A program made the translations under genes and the position numbers. Shown here in pieces: positions 36,091 to 44,428 of a DNA stretch of 64,000 bases; position 1 is the stretch's first letter; the number at the start of each line of letters is the position of its first letter. This stretch comes from Natronolimnobius sp. AArcel1 (GTDB lineage: Archaea > Halobacteriota > Halobacteria > Halobacteriales > Natrialbaceae), in contig NZ_JAAKXY010000003.1 in NCBI RefSeq assembly GCF_011043775.1, positions 186,001 to 250,000 of the forward strand. The letters are read 5' to 3'. A model generated the notes under the pieces. That model made no database searches, was not told the origin of the DNA, and worked only from the letters and a program-made list of their open reading frames with translations.

Positions 36091-36897
36091 ATGTCCGTTA
36101 CTTCTAACGACGTTATCGATCAGGAAGCCGTTCGCGCTGAAGTTGAAGAGTACGCCGAGAAGAACCGTGTCTGGCGACAGGCCTTCCGCCAGATCGACAG
36201 CACCGACATCGACTCCAACACTGTCGAGATTCCTGTTCTCGACGAGGAGCGCGCTGCTGGTGTCGTCGACGAGGGTACTTCGTACCCGTCGGCTGGCGAC
36301 GCCACTCGCAAGGTGGACGTCGAGCACAACAAGTACGGTGTCGAAGTCGAGCTCACCTACGAGGCGATCCAGGATGCACTCCTGGACGTCATCGCCCTCC
36401 ACACGGAAGAGCGCGCCGAGGATCTGGCCGACGCCCTTGACGAGGCTGCCTACGCGGAAGTCGAAGGCAACCTCCAGGCCGACGTCATCGGCGACGCTGG
36501 TGGCGAGCTCGGCTACACGGACGTCATCGACGCGATGACGGCCCTCGAGGGTGAGTCGTTCGAGCCCGATCTTCTCATTGTCTCGCCCGAGAGCAAGGGA
36601 GATCTCATGAAGTCGGACGAGTTCACCCGAGCCTCCGAGCTCGGTGACGACATCGTCCGCGACGGTGCGTTCGGTGAAGTTGCCGGCGTCCCCGTCTTCG
36701 TCGACGACGGTGGCCACATCGGCGCTGGTGAGGCTGTCATGTTCGACAGTGGACGCTACGGCATCGAGTCGGAGCGTGAGGCCATGACGAGCCAAGAGTA
36801 CGAAGAGGAGTCGGAGAACAAGCGCGTCGTCCAGGTTCGCACCCGAATGGGATGGAAGGCTGTCCGTCCCGAGGCCGGCGTCAAGATCGAGGGCTGA
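36091..36897 (+). CDS. Major capsid protein (HK97 fold)
   Basis: A 268-residue protein directly after the protease-scaffold. It begins with a helical N-arm (VRAEVEEYAEKNRVWRQAFR). The middle has the spine-helix and loop pattern (LTYEAIQDALLDVIALHTEE), and the end has VQVRTRMGWKAVRPEAGVKI. Length and pattern agree with small HK97-fold capsids of archaeal tailed viruses. It would assemble the icosahedral head. Confidence 0.88.
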   Translation: MSVTSNDVIDQEAVRAEVEEYAEKNRVWRQAFRQIDSTDIDSNTVEIPVLDEERAAGVVDEGTSYPSAGDATRKVDVEHNKYGVEVELTYEAIQDALLDVIALHTEERAEDLADALDEAAYAEVEGNLQADVIGDAGGELGYTDVIDAMTALEGESFEPDLLIVSPESKGDLMKSDEFTRASELGDDIVRDGAFGEVAGVPVFVDDGGHIGAGEAVMFDSGRYGIESEREAMTSQEYEEESENKRVVQVRTRMGWKAVRPEAGVKIEG

Positions 36898-36972
36898 ACT
36901 GGGTTCCACCCATCCCTCGCCCTGACTCTGCCCGTTCTCCGCTGACGAACTCCTCCCATTGCCCTCCAACAT

Positions 36973-37305
36973 ATGACACGGATCGCTCCTCACGACGTTG
37001 CTGAAGTTCTCGAGACGGAACTCGACGACTCGGCCCTGATGGCCTTCATTAGCGACGCGAATCGCGTCGTCAATCGTCGGTGTGAACCACACACTGACGA
37101 TGATGAAGCACTGGCCGACGTCGAGACGTACGTTGCTGCCCACCTCGCTACTGCAAAGGAGCCCCGTGTCTCCGCCACCTCCCATGAGAGCGTCGGCGTT
37201 GAGCTCGACGCTGATGGAGATCGATACTGGCACCAGGCGGTGCTGATCGATCCGACGGGCCGACTTGATCGTCCCGAACGTGGGTACGGAGTCGCTACAA
37301 CGTAA
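36973..37305 (+). CDS. Head-tail connector-like protein
   Basis: A 110-residue helical protein with ALMAFISDANRVVNRRC and a central helix (VETYVAAHLATAKEP). Its position right after the capsid gene, its size and helical content fit the gp6/gp15-like adaptor ring that binds the portal. The family assignment is by context and general pattern. Confidence 0.65.
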   Translation: MTRIAPHDVAEVLETELDDSALMAFISDANRVVNRRCEPHTDDDEALADVETYVAAHLATAKEPRVSATSHESVGVELDADGDRYWHQAVLIDPTGRLDRPERGYGVATT

Positions 37306-37329
37306 CAACTGACACTCGAACCCCACCCT

Positions 37330-37554
37330 ATGGCCCTCCAGATGGCGGATGACTCAGACAATCTCCCCGAGACTCCGGAGCCTCGCGACGATCAGATGGA
37401 TTCGGAGCAGTACGAGCACCCGCCAGGCCTGATGCCGTCGTCGGAACACGAGTACGACTACGTCCAGGCCGAGGGGATGTTGACGATCTACGAGACGGGC
37501 AAGTTGGACGAGACTCATATCAAGTCTGACACCTACACCATCCTCCTCGACTGA
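37330..37554 (+). CDS. Small hypothetical connector-module protein
   Basis: A 74-residue acidic protein, the last part reading MLTIYETGKLDETHIKSDTY. No motif is recognised. It lies between two connector genes and ends two bases before the next ATG. A later internal ATG (residue 6) is also possible as start. Confidence 0.5.
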   Translation: MALQMADDSDNLPETPEPRDDQMDSEQYEHPPGLMPSSEHEYDYVQAEGMLTIYETGKLDETHIKSDTYTILLD

Positions 37555-37556
37555 CT

Positions 37557-37883
37557 ATGTCTGGAATCTCGATGCTCGGATTCGACGACGTGATGAATGC
37601 ACTCGACTACGAGAGTTTTGGCTCTCGAGAATATCGCGTCGGAACGAACGTAGAGTACGCAATCTACGTAGAATTCGGCACTTCACGCAATCAAGCACAG
37701 CCCTTCCTTCGTCCCGCTGTCGAGCAGGCAGTCTCCGAGCTCGATCAGTATGCGGGTGACGCCGACAGTCCCGAAGAAGTTGTCGAGCGTCTCGCGCTGA
37801 AGATCGAGGAGTACGCGAAGGACAACGCTCCCGTCGATACTGGGAATCTACGCGGATCTATCGAGGCCCAACGAGTATCATGA
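37557..37883 (+). CDS. HK97 gp10-like head-tail protein
   Basis: A 108-residue protein with the clear gp10 signature EYAIYVEFGTSRNQAQPFLRP and a C-terminal NAPVDTGNLRGSIEA. This family sits at the head-tail junction or completes the tail end. The stop overlaps the next ATG as ATGA, so the next gene is translationally coupled. Confidence 0.88.
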   Translation: MSGISMLGFDDVMNALDYESFGSREYRVGTNVEYAIYVEFGTSRNQAQPFLRPAVEQAVSELDQYAGDADSPEEVVERLALKIEEYAKDNAPVDTGNLRGSIEAQRVS

Positions 37884-38275
37884 ACGTTCACGGACAGGTT
37901 TCCTCGGCGATCACCAGGGTTCACGAGAGCCTCGGACACGACTTCCACCTCATCAACTTCGAGTTCGACTCGGAGGGTGGGGGTGGCAACCCGTACGCTG
38001 ACGGCGACTTCGTTCCGACTGCAGAGTCACCAGTCACCGTACAGGGACGACTCGAGAGTCGTGACGCTGACGACGTCAGTGATGAATCAGGAGCCGACGT
38101 CGAGGCCGAGGAGACGCTGTTCGTGCTTCCAGACACCAACGTCCAACTTGCCCAGGACGCCGACAGTGAGGCTCGATCGAGTGAGTTCGTCGATACGGAG
38201 ACGGACACTCGCTATCGAGCCGTCGACGTAGAACACCAGGACGATCTCCTCGCGATCCACGTGGAGGAGCTCTAA
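37880..38275 (+). CDS. Probable head-closure protein
   Basis: A 131-residue beta-rich acidic protein (TVQGRLESRDADDVSDESGA, then ETLFVLPDTNVQLAQD). Size, strand pattern and place between the gp10-like gene and the tail-terminator-like gene suggest a gp16/neck-1 head-closure protein. It starts within the previous stop codon (ATGA). Confidence 0.6.
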   Translation: MNVHGQVSSAITRVHESLGHDFHLINFEFDSEGGGGNPYADGDFVPTAESPVTVQGRLESRDADDVSDESGADVEAEETLFVLPDTNVQLAQDADSEARSSEFVDTETDTRYRAVDVEHQDDLLAIHVEEL

Positions 38276-38278
38276 CTT

Positions 38279-38770
38279 ATGCCAGAGACGATCCAGGATC
38301 CGAAGCTCGTAGTTCGCGATATCCTCCGAGACGAGTGGGACAACGACGCAGTTCCCACGGGGTTGGATGAGGAGGATATCCACACTGGTTGGTTCGAAGA
38401 CGCCAGGGGGTTCCCCCAGGTGGCTGTCTCGAATCGGAACGAGGACGTTGCTACTGGCACTGATACTGGCTTCACTGCCATCGCCGGCGACGGTTCCGGT
38501 GGGATCCAGGATCGGAATGGCACTGTCCTCGTGACAGCGTTCGCAGGCAGTCGCGACGACTACGATCAGCGCGCCCTCGAACGCCTCCAAGCGGAGGATA
38601 TGGGCGACGAGATCTCTCGCATTATTGGACGGAATCAGTCGCCTGGCGAGTACCTCGCGCTGGCTGTTGGCCCTCGTGAGGATCTCGTCGATGAAGAAGC
38701 GAATCCGACTGAATACGCCGTCCAGTTCCAGGTACGGTACCTCTGGAAAAAGGAACCACCTCGAGACTGA
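38279..38770 (+). CDS. Probable tail terminator / completion protein
   Basis: A 163-residue protein with a basic-acidic helix start (DPKLVVRDILRDEWDND) and an alpha-beta core (TVLVTAFAGSRDDYDQRALE, then AVQFQVRYLWKKEPPRD). This agrees with tail-terminator proteins, which cap the tail tube and bind the head. It lies just before the tail-tube gene. The ATG follows the previous gene by three bases. Confidence 0.6.
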   Translation: MPETIQDPKLVVRDILRDEWDNDAVPTGLDEEDIHTGWFEDARGFPQVAVSNRNEDVATGTDTGFTAIAGDGSGGIQDRNGTVLVTAFAGSRDDYDQRALERLQAEDMGDEISRIIGRNQSPGEYLALAVGPREDLVDEEANPTEYAVQFQVRYLWKKEPPRD

Positions 38771-38836
38771 GCTGCTTGCTCGGATCGTATCGAGTTCTGA
38801 CTGACAAGACACTTCCATACGACAACTGACACAATC

Positions 38837-40036
38837 ATGACGAATCAGGCTACTAACGCTGACAGCGGGTTCCGCAACCACCGTGTCGAGTTCGTTCGAG
38901 AAGATGAGCCCGGCGTCACGCCGGACGATCCCGACTGGGAGCTCTTCTCGGATACGCTCGAGACTGCACTCCAGTGGGATGCGGACGCTCAGATCGAAGC
39001 ACAGCGCGGACTCGGCGAGTACGAAGTCCAGAACCACTTTACTGGGGCGGAAGATCACACCGTCTCGATCGACTATCAGCTCCAGCGATTCTTCGTCGAC
39101 GATGGTGGTGATCCCCTCGATCCCGCAGGGGACGCCATCATTCGCGGAGAGGATGGTGGTGTCAAGAACACCCACACCATCGTCGATCGAGCCGAGTACG
39201 ACGGTGCTCGAACCTACGTCGTAGCTCGAGGTTGCTATCCGAACCTCGACGACGTCTCGGGTGATCCGGGGAGCGCACTCCCGATCGTCGTCTCGCTCGA
39301 CTACGAGGCGAAGCGTGTCCGCCAGTTCAAGGCCGAGCAGCCGTCGGGTGAGCCTCTGACGATTCGCTCGACGAGCTCGGACGACACCTCGCAGACGATC
39401 GCACTCGAGTCCCAGGGTGCTTACGCAAGCGAGGAAGTCGAACTCGAGGGGACGTCGGACGTCACCACGGAAGAGGAGTTCTCCTCGCTTGACGCCTTCG
39501 AGCTCGACGAACCCACCGAGGGTGACGTCGTGATCGAGGACGCCGATGGTAACGAACTCGCCCGACTCCACGGCGCCGAGAGCTACGATGGTGCTCGAGG
39601 AGATCTCGGTGTCCCAGCTCTCGGTGACGGGAGCCACGGCGACGCTATCGCTGAACCGTACGAGCGCTTCCTCGACGACGAGATCACGAAGGGTGGCGCT
39701 CGACTGGCTGCTGAGGTTCGCTCGGCCTCGTTCAACGTCGACAACGACTACGAGAAGGAGCCTGTTATGGGTGGAACCGAGCAGGCTATCCACGTCGGTG
39801 AGCAGGACGCTGAGTTCTCGGCGACTGTTGCGGGCAACTTCGAGCAGCACGACGCTCTCGTCGATCACCTCCAGGCCAACGAGTTCGATCTCGTCTGGGA
39901 GTTCGACGGTGGCTCGATCACCTTCAAGGACGCTGTCCTTGTCGGGCCCGGCGAAGTCGGCCCCGAGGCTGGCGACGTCATCTCGACGATGGACAACTCC
40001 TTCGAACCGAAGGGAATCGAACTCGACGCCAACTAA
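38837..40036 (+). CDS. Major tail tube protein
   Basis: A 399-residue acidic, beta-rich protein (VSIDYQLQRFFVDDGGDPLD, DTSQTIALESQGAYASEEVE) placed just before the tail-assembly chaperone. That position is almost invariably the tail tube subunit. The C-terminal part (EQHDALVDHLQANEFDLVWE, GSITFKDAVL) gives the strand-helix-strand pattern of the tube fold. It is larger than most phage tube proteins, so a decoration domain may be inserted. Confidence 0.75.
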   Translation: MTNQATNADSGFRNHRVEFVREDEPGVTPDDPDWELFSDTLETALQWDADAQIEAQRGLGEYEVQNHFTGAEDHTVSIDYQLQRFFVDDGGDPLDPAGDAIIRGEDGGVKNTHTIVDRAEYDGARTYVVARGCYPNLDDVSGDPGSALPIVVSLDYEAKRVRQFKAEQPSGEPLTIRSTSSDDTSQTIALESQGAYASEEVELEGTSDVTTEEEFSSLDAFELDEPTEGDVVIEDADGNELARLHGAESYDGARGDLGVPALGDGSHGDAIAEPYERFLDDEITKGGARLAAEVRSASFNVDNDYEKEPVMGGTEQAIHVGEQDAEFSATVAGNFEQHDALVDHLQANEFDLVWEFDGGSITFKDAVLVGPGEVGPEAGDVISTMDNSFEPKGIELDAN

Positions 40037-40164
40037 CGGCGTCTGATCGCCCGCTGACAGCGTTCTTTTCGACTGTCGCGCCTTCACACATAACCAACTT
40101 CGTGGAAACCTCCCAGTCCTCCCAAGACAGGGCGAGGTTCCAATTACAACGAGACTGACTTCCC

Positions 40165-40614
40165 ATGACAGAAGACGACGAACTTTCGATCGCACAGCCC
40201 GATGACTTCTTCGTCACTCGAGACGATGATGACGAGCTTCAGCCCGTAACGCAGCCACTTCCTGGTGTTCAGGAACACATCCGTGTCGTCCCAATGACGA
40301 TGGGCGACATCAACGAGTATGGTGGCTCTGATGAACGTCTGAACCCGAACCAGCTGTCCACTGAGGACATCGCCGAGATCATCAACGAACACTGGTACGA
40401 TGCTCGGGAGAAGGACGACTTCGAAGTCACCCCCGAGATGGTGGAAGAAGACATGGTTGCGTTCGGTGCCGATCCCCTTCTCCGAGCGATCCTCGAGGCC
40501 TCGGGGTACTCCATGCAGAACGCACTGAACATGGAGAACCTGGAGATGCTCGAACAGATCGATGATCCGGGAAAGTTGGAGACGATGATGGAGTTAGCCG
40601 AGAGTCGGAGCTGA
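40165..40614 (+). CDS. Tail assembly chaperone, short form (gpG-like)
   Basis: A 149-residue acidic protein between tail tube and tape measure, where the gpG-type chaperone is expected. It is helical in its second half (DPLLRAILEASGYSMQNALN). The upstream region contains an inverted repeat (GGAAACCTC...GAGGTTCC, about 40104-40142). Near its end lies a GGGAAAG slip site. Most ribosomes should stop here at 40612-40614; a minority should shift to make the long form. Confidence 0.8.
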   Translation: MTEDDELSIAQPDDFFVTRDDDDELQPVTQPLPGVQEHIRVVPMTMGDINEYGGSDERLNPNQLSTEDIAEIINEHWYDAREKDDFEVTPEMVEEDMVAFGADPLLRAILEASGYSMQNALNMENLEMLEQIDDPGKLETMMELAESRS

Positions 40615-40859
40615 AGGAGAAAGCACTCTGGATCAAGCAGCTCCACGATAACGGCTACGAGTACATCGGCGATTCCTCGTTCTACAAGCTGACTCTTCCC
40701 GAAACTCGAGTTCTCCTCGAGGGTGTCAACGAGCAGAACCGGAGGAAGGCGAAGAACTCCGGCCAGACGAAGGGCAGTGGTGTCCACGAGCGGGCACCAG
40801 GTGAAGCTCGGAAGTCCGACGAAGAGTGGGTAGAGAGCCTCGCTCGCGAACAGAACTGA
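40165..40859 (+). CDS. Tail assembly chaperone, -1 frameshift product (gpG-T-like)
   Basis: The -1 frame is open from 40566 to the stop at 40857-40859. It reads VGDDDGVSRESELKEKALWI and continues with normal haloarchaeal codon use to WVESLAREQN, with no start codon of its own nearby. A shift at GGGAAAG (40569-40575) would fuse 137 residues of the short form to 94 new ones, giving about 231 residues. The position before the tape measure and the identical slip sequence match the gpG/gpGT system of phage lambda. The long form should bind the tape measure and recruit tube subunits. Confidence 0.85.
40569..40575 (+). promoter_or_regulatory. Ribosomal -1 slippery site GGGAAAG
   Basis: In the zero frame the codons are CCG GGA AAG, so the heptamer is X-XXY-YYZ as required. 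It lies 37 bases before the zero-frame stop and just after the point where the -1 frame opens (stop at 40563-40565). Confidence 0.85.
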
Positions 40860-40880
40860 CGCTTTTTCCCTGTATGACAT

Positions 40881-43800
40881 ATGGCATTCACACCAGACGG
40901 TAGTCAAGAATTAGCAATCGAGATCACGGCCTCAGACGAGGGTGCATCGAGTACCTTCGGCGACGTCGAGAGTTCGGCTCTCGATATGGAGAAGGCCGTG
41001 GCTGGAGCCGGAGGTGTGCTCGCTGGAGCGGGAGCTGCAGGACTCGCCTCGAGTGCGAGCTCAGCTGCCGACTTCGAGGAGGCCATGCAGGACGTCCAGA
41101 AGGTGACGGACGAACAGACGGCCGACGAGCTCGCTGACGACATTCAGGATCTCGCCGGCGAGGTTCGCCTCGGACACGACGAACTCGCAGAACTCGCCAC
41201 CCAGGCTGGCCGAATGGGTGCTGAGGGATCCGACGAGATTGCCGAGTTCACTGAAGTGGCTGCCCAGATGGGAGCAGCGACGACGCTCTCATCGGACGAA
41301 GCCGGCCAGGCACTCGGGAAGCTCTCCTCTTCGCTCGACGAACCTCTGGACAACGTCGACGAACTCGCCGACTCCACGAACGAACTCTCGAACAACTTCC
41401 AGACGAACTCACAGGAGATCGTCGACTCCGCCCAACGTTCCGGACAGGCTATGGATACGCTTGGGATGGAGTCTGACTCGATCCTTGGCCTCTCAGCTGC
41501 CTTCAACGAAGTCTCTCCGACGAGTCGAGAGGCTGCCACCCGGATGGAGTCTGTTGGGGAGGCGATGATGGATCCCGACAACGTCGAGATGTTTGCCGAT
41601 ATGCTCGGCGTCTCCGCTGAGGAGTTCGAGGAGATGCGAGACGAGGCCCCCGAGGAGACGATGTTGGATCTCATGGAGGCTGTCGAGGGCAATCAGGACG
41701 CTGTTGACACTCTCAACGACGGGCTCACCGATACACAGGCGAGAGCATTCCGTGACACCGCAAGCTCGGCTGAGGAGATGGAAGAGGCGATGAACCTCTC
41801 CAACGAGGCCATGGAGGAAGGGGGCTCCGTTGCCGAGGAGAACGCCCAGGATACTGATACGTTCCAGGGCCAGATGGAGCTCCTCTCCGACGAGATCGAG
41901 AACCTGAAGATCTCCATTGGTGAGCAACTCCTCCCAGTTCTCACGGATCTGCTGGAGTACGTAGCCCCAGCGATCGAGGCCTTCCTCGACTTCAACGAGG
42001 AGCTCGACGGAATGCCGGCGCTCATTGCCCTCGTAGGGACGACTCTCGCTGGCCTTGGAGCAGTGGCCGTCACTGTTGGCCCGACGATTGTGGGGGCACT
42101 CTCACCGATTCTCGTACCTGTTGCAGCCATCGCAGCTGCAGTTGGTGCACTCTACTACGCCTGGAGCAACAACCTCGGAGGAATCCAGGAGGCGACGGAG
42201 TCACTCTGGGATACACTCGAACCGATTCTCCAGAGCGTCTACGATACGATGATGTTCGTCTTCGAGGAGTACACGATGCCACTCCTCGAGCGACTCCAGG
42301 ACGCCTTCGAGGAACACCTCGAGGCGATAATGGAGGATCTGATCGAGACGCTCAGTGTCGTTCAGGATCGCGTCGAGACAGTTCTCAGTTGGGTTGAGTC
42401 CTTCTGGGATGATCATGGCGAGGAGATCATGGACATCGTCGAGGCGGTGTTCAGCTTCATCGAGCTGTACATCGGAACAGTGATGCACGCGATCTCGACG
42501 GTGATCAGAACGATCCTCGCACTCATCCGAGGTGACTTCGACGAAGCACTCGAGATCATCTGGGACTTCGTTGAGACGACGTTCTCGAACATCGTCGACT
42601 TCATTGCAGGGGACTTCTGGGAAGGCATCGTCTCGGCCTTCGAGATGGTGTTCGGGTTCATCACCAACATCTTCGAGTCCATCTACGAGTTCCTGATTGG
42701 AGGCTCGATCGTCCCGGACACCTTCAACGAGATCATCGACTTCCTCACCGACGATTTCTTCGAGGCCTACACTGACTTCCTCAACGACGTCTTCACCTTC
42801 ATCTCCGACATCTTCACCGACATCTTCGACTTCCTGATCGGGGATGAGGCGATCGTTCGAGAGACGTTTGACGATGTTATCGAGTTCCTGACTGAAGACG
42901 TCTGGGAGGAATACACTGAGTTCCTCAACGACGTCTTCAGCTTCATCCACGAGACGTTCACTGACATCTTCGACTTCCTGATCGGAGACGAAGCGATCGT
43001 CCGTGAGACGTTCGACGACGTCATCGAGTACCTCACCGAGGACTTCTGGGAGGAATACACCGAGTTCCTCAACGACGTCTTCAGCTTCATCTCAGACACG
43101 TTGAACGACATTCAGGAGACTGTCGAAAATGTCGTCAGTGATATTGGCGACTGGCTCACTGACACTGGATCCGATCTGATCTGGGGTGGCTTCGACACGA
43201 TCGCCGGTGACTCGCTCGATCGGATGGGAGAGTTCCTCTCCGATTTGGGTGACTTCTTCACTGGTTCGATCGACGAGATCACCGACTGGCTCGCGATCAC
43301 TGGAGCCAGTGTCTTCGAGGGAGCGTTTGGATCCATCGCTGACGCCGTCGAAGGTGTCATCGACTCCCTCGTCGGCTACGTCGAGGATGCAATCGAGAGT
43401 CTCGCTGACTGGATCCTCGACTCGATCAACGACGCGATCGACGACGCCATTGACACGTTCAACAGTGCGATCCCCGATACGCTCGAGATCCCCGAGATCA
43501 CTGTTGGTGGCGGAAGCGTCAACATTCCGAGTACGACGCTTACGGCACCTGATTGGGCCGGGGGGATGTCCACTACGATTGGTGGTGGATCGCTGAACAT
43601 TCCGAGTGAGACTGTCGGAGGCCACTCCCTCGACATCCCACAGCTGGCCGAAGGTGGGATCATCGTCGAGGACACCCTCGCTCGAATCGGTGAGGAAGGC
43701 GACAACGAGGCCGTCGTTCCGCTCGACAAACTGAGCAACTTCATGGACACTGCCTTCGAGGCAGGCCAGCAGACGGCGACTGAGACGACTCACGATGCTT

Positions 43801-43943
43801 CCAGTGGATCCAACGACACCTCCGTCACGGCTCGACTGAAGATCGAGGGCGACGGTGATCTCGCCGAGATGATCCGGGAGAACGCTGAGCTCATCGTCGA
43901 GGAGAACGATCAGGCGAAGGCGAATCGACTCAGCCGGATGTAA
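40881..43943 (+). CDS. Tail tape measure protein
   Basis: A 1020-residue protein with the TP901-type start (SAADFEEAMQDVQKVTDEQT, then LATQAGRMG), a hydrophobic middle (LIALVGTTLAGLGAVAVTVG and following) and a long helical C-terminal half. Residues about 605-745 hold three tandem 48-residue repeats (DFLIGDEAIVRETFDDVIE and relatives). The C-terminus has a phage-like GEEGDNEAVVPLDKLSN. With the usual ratio of about 0.15 nm per residue, the tail would be near 150 nm. It sets tail length and is ejected into the cell. Confidence 0.95.
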   Translation: MAFTPDGSQELAIEITASDEGASSTFGDVESSALDMEKAVAGAGGVLAGAGAAGLASSASSAADFEEAMQDVQKVTDEQTADELADDIQDLAGEVRLGHDELAELATQAGRMGAEGSDEIAEFTEVAAQMGAATTLSSDEAGQALGKLSSSLDEPLDNVDELADSTNELSNNFQTNSQEIVDSAQRSGQAMDTLGMESDSILGLSAAFNEVSPTSREAATRMESVGEAMMDPDNVEMFADMLGVSAEEFEEMRDEAPEETMLDLMEAVEGNQDAVDTLNDGLTDTQARAFRDTASSAEEMEEAMNLSNEAMEEGGSVAEENAQDTDTFQGQMELLSDEIENLKISIGEQLLPVLTDLLEYVAPAIEAFLDFNEELDGMPALIALVGTTLAGLGAVAVTVGPTIVGALSPILVPVAAIAAAVGALYYAWSNNLGGIQEATESLWDTLEPILQSVYDTMMFVFEEYTMPLLERLQDAFEEHLEAIMEDLIETLSVVQDRVETVLSWVESFWDDHGEEIMDIVEAVFSFIELYIGTVMHAISTVIRTILALIRGDFDEALEIIWDFVETTFSNIVDFIAGDFWEGIVSAFEMVFGFITNIFESIYEFLIGGSIVPDTFNEIIDFLTDDFFEAYTDFLNDVFTFISDIFTDIFDFLIGDEAIVRETFDDVIEFLTEDVWEEYTEFLNDVFSFIHETFTDIFDFLIGDEAIVRETFDDVIEYLTEDFWEEYTEFLNDVFSFISDTLNDIQETVENVVSDIGDWLTDTGSDLIWGGFDTIAGDSLDRMGEFLSDLGDFFTGSIDEITDWLAITGASVFEGAFGSIADAVEGVIDSLVGYVEDAIESLADWILDSINDAIDDAIDTFNSAIPDTLEIPEITVGGGSVNIPSTTLTAPDWAGGMSTTIGGGSLNIPSETVGGHSLDIPQLAEGGIIVEDTLARIGEEGDNEAVVPLDKLSNFMDTAFEAGQQTATETTHDASSGSNDTSVTARLKIEGDGDLAEMIRENAELIVEENDQAKANRLSRM

Positions 43944-43969
43944 TCAACCTATCTTTTCCGTAACATAAC

Positions 43970-44428
43970 ATGACAGACACTTCCTGGACGGTTCATACTG
44001 ACACGTCGGGCTCGATCGACGTCCCTGGAGCCGTTGGTGGATCCTATCCCTCGTTCGGTGTCGGGGACAGTATCTCGATCACCTTCCTGGCCGACGAGAT
44101 CACTGACGCAGAGTTCGAGACACTCCACGAGTTCGTTCGATACGCGAACGATGGGACGTCGGAGACTGGCATTGATATTCGAGGCAAACCGTACTATCAC
44201 GAGTCTACCCACCCTCAGTCGGACTTTACATCCCAACTTGTCCGCCTCGAACCTGGGGGTTCTCTAGAAGAGATCGACTCCTGGTGGTGTGTGATCGAGG
44301 GTGCAACCCTCACCACCAACACTGTCGGTGTCAATCGCCAGATCGAGCTGGATTGCTTCGTTCTTGCAGAGTACGACGACTACTCCGATCGGAAATACGT
44401 CGAATCTGAGTTCGAAGCAGGACTATGA
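43970..44428 (+). CDS. Probable distal tail protein
   Basis: A 152-residue beta-rich acidic protein (GSYPSFGVGDSISITFLADE, then HPQSDFTSQLVRLEPGG) directly after the tape measure. That is where the distal tail (Dit-like) protein is encoded. It overlaps the next gene by four bases (ATGA). The functional call is from position and pattern. Confidence 0.6.
   Translation: MTDTSWTVHTDTSGSIDVPGAVGGSYPSFGVGDSISITFLADEITDAEFETLHEFVRYANDGTSETGIDIRGKPYYHESTHPQSDFTSQLVRLEPGGSLEEIDSWWCVIEGATLTTNTVGVNRQIELDCFVLAEYDDYSDRKYVESEFEAGL

Noticed and set aside
38087-40195. A 702-codon minus-strand frame across the tail-tube region
   Set aside because: Antisense to five rightward structural genes with clear function and order; a GC-rich shadow.
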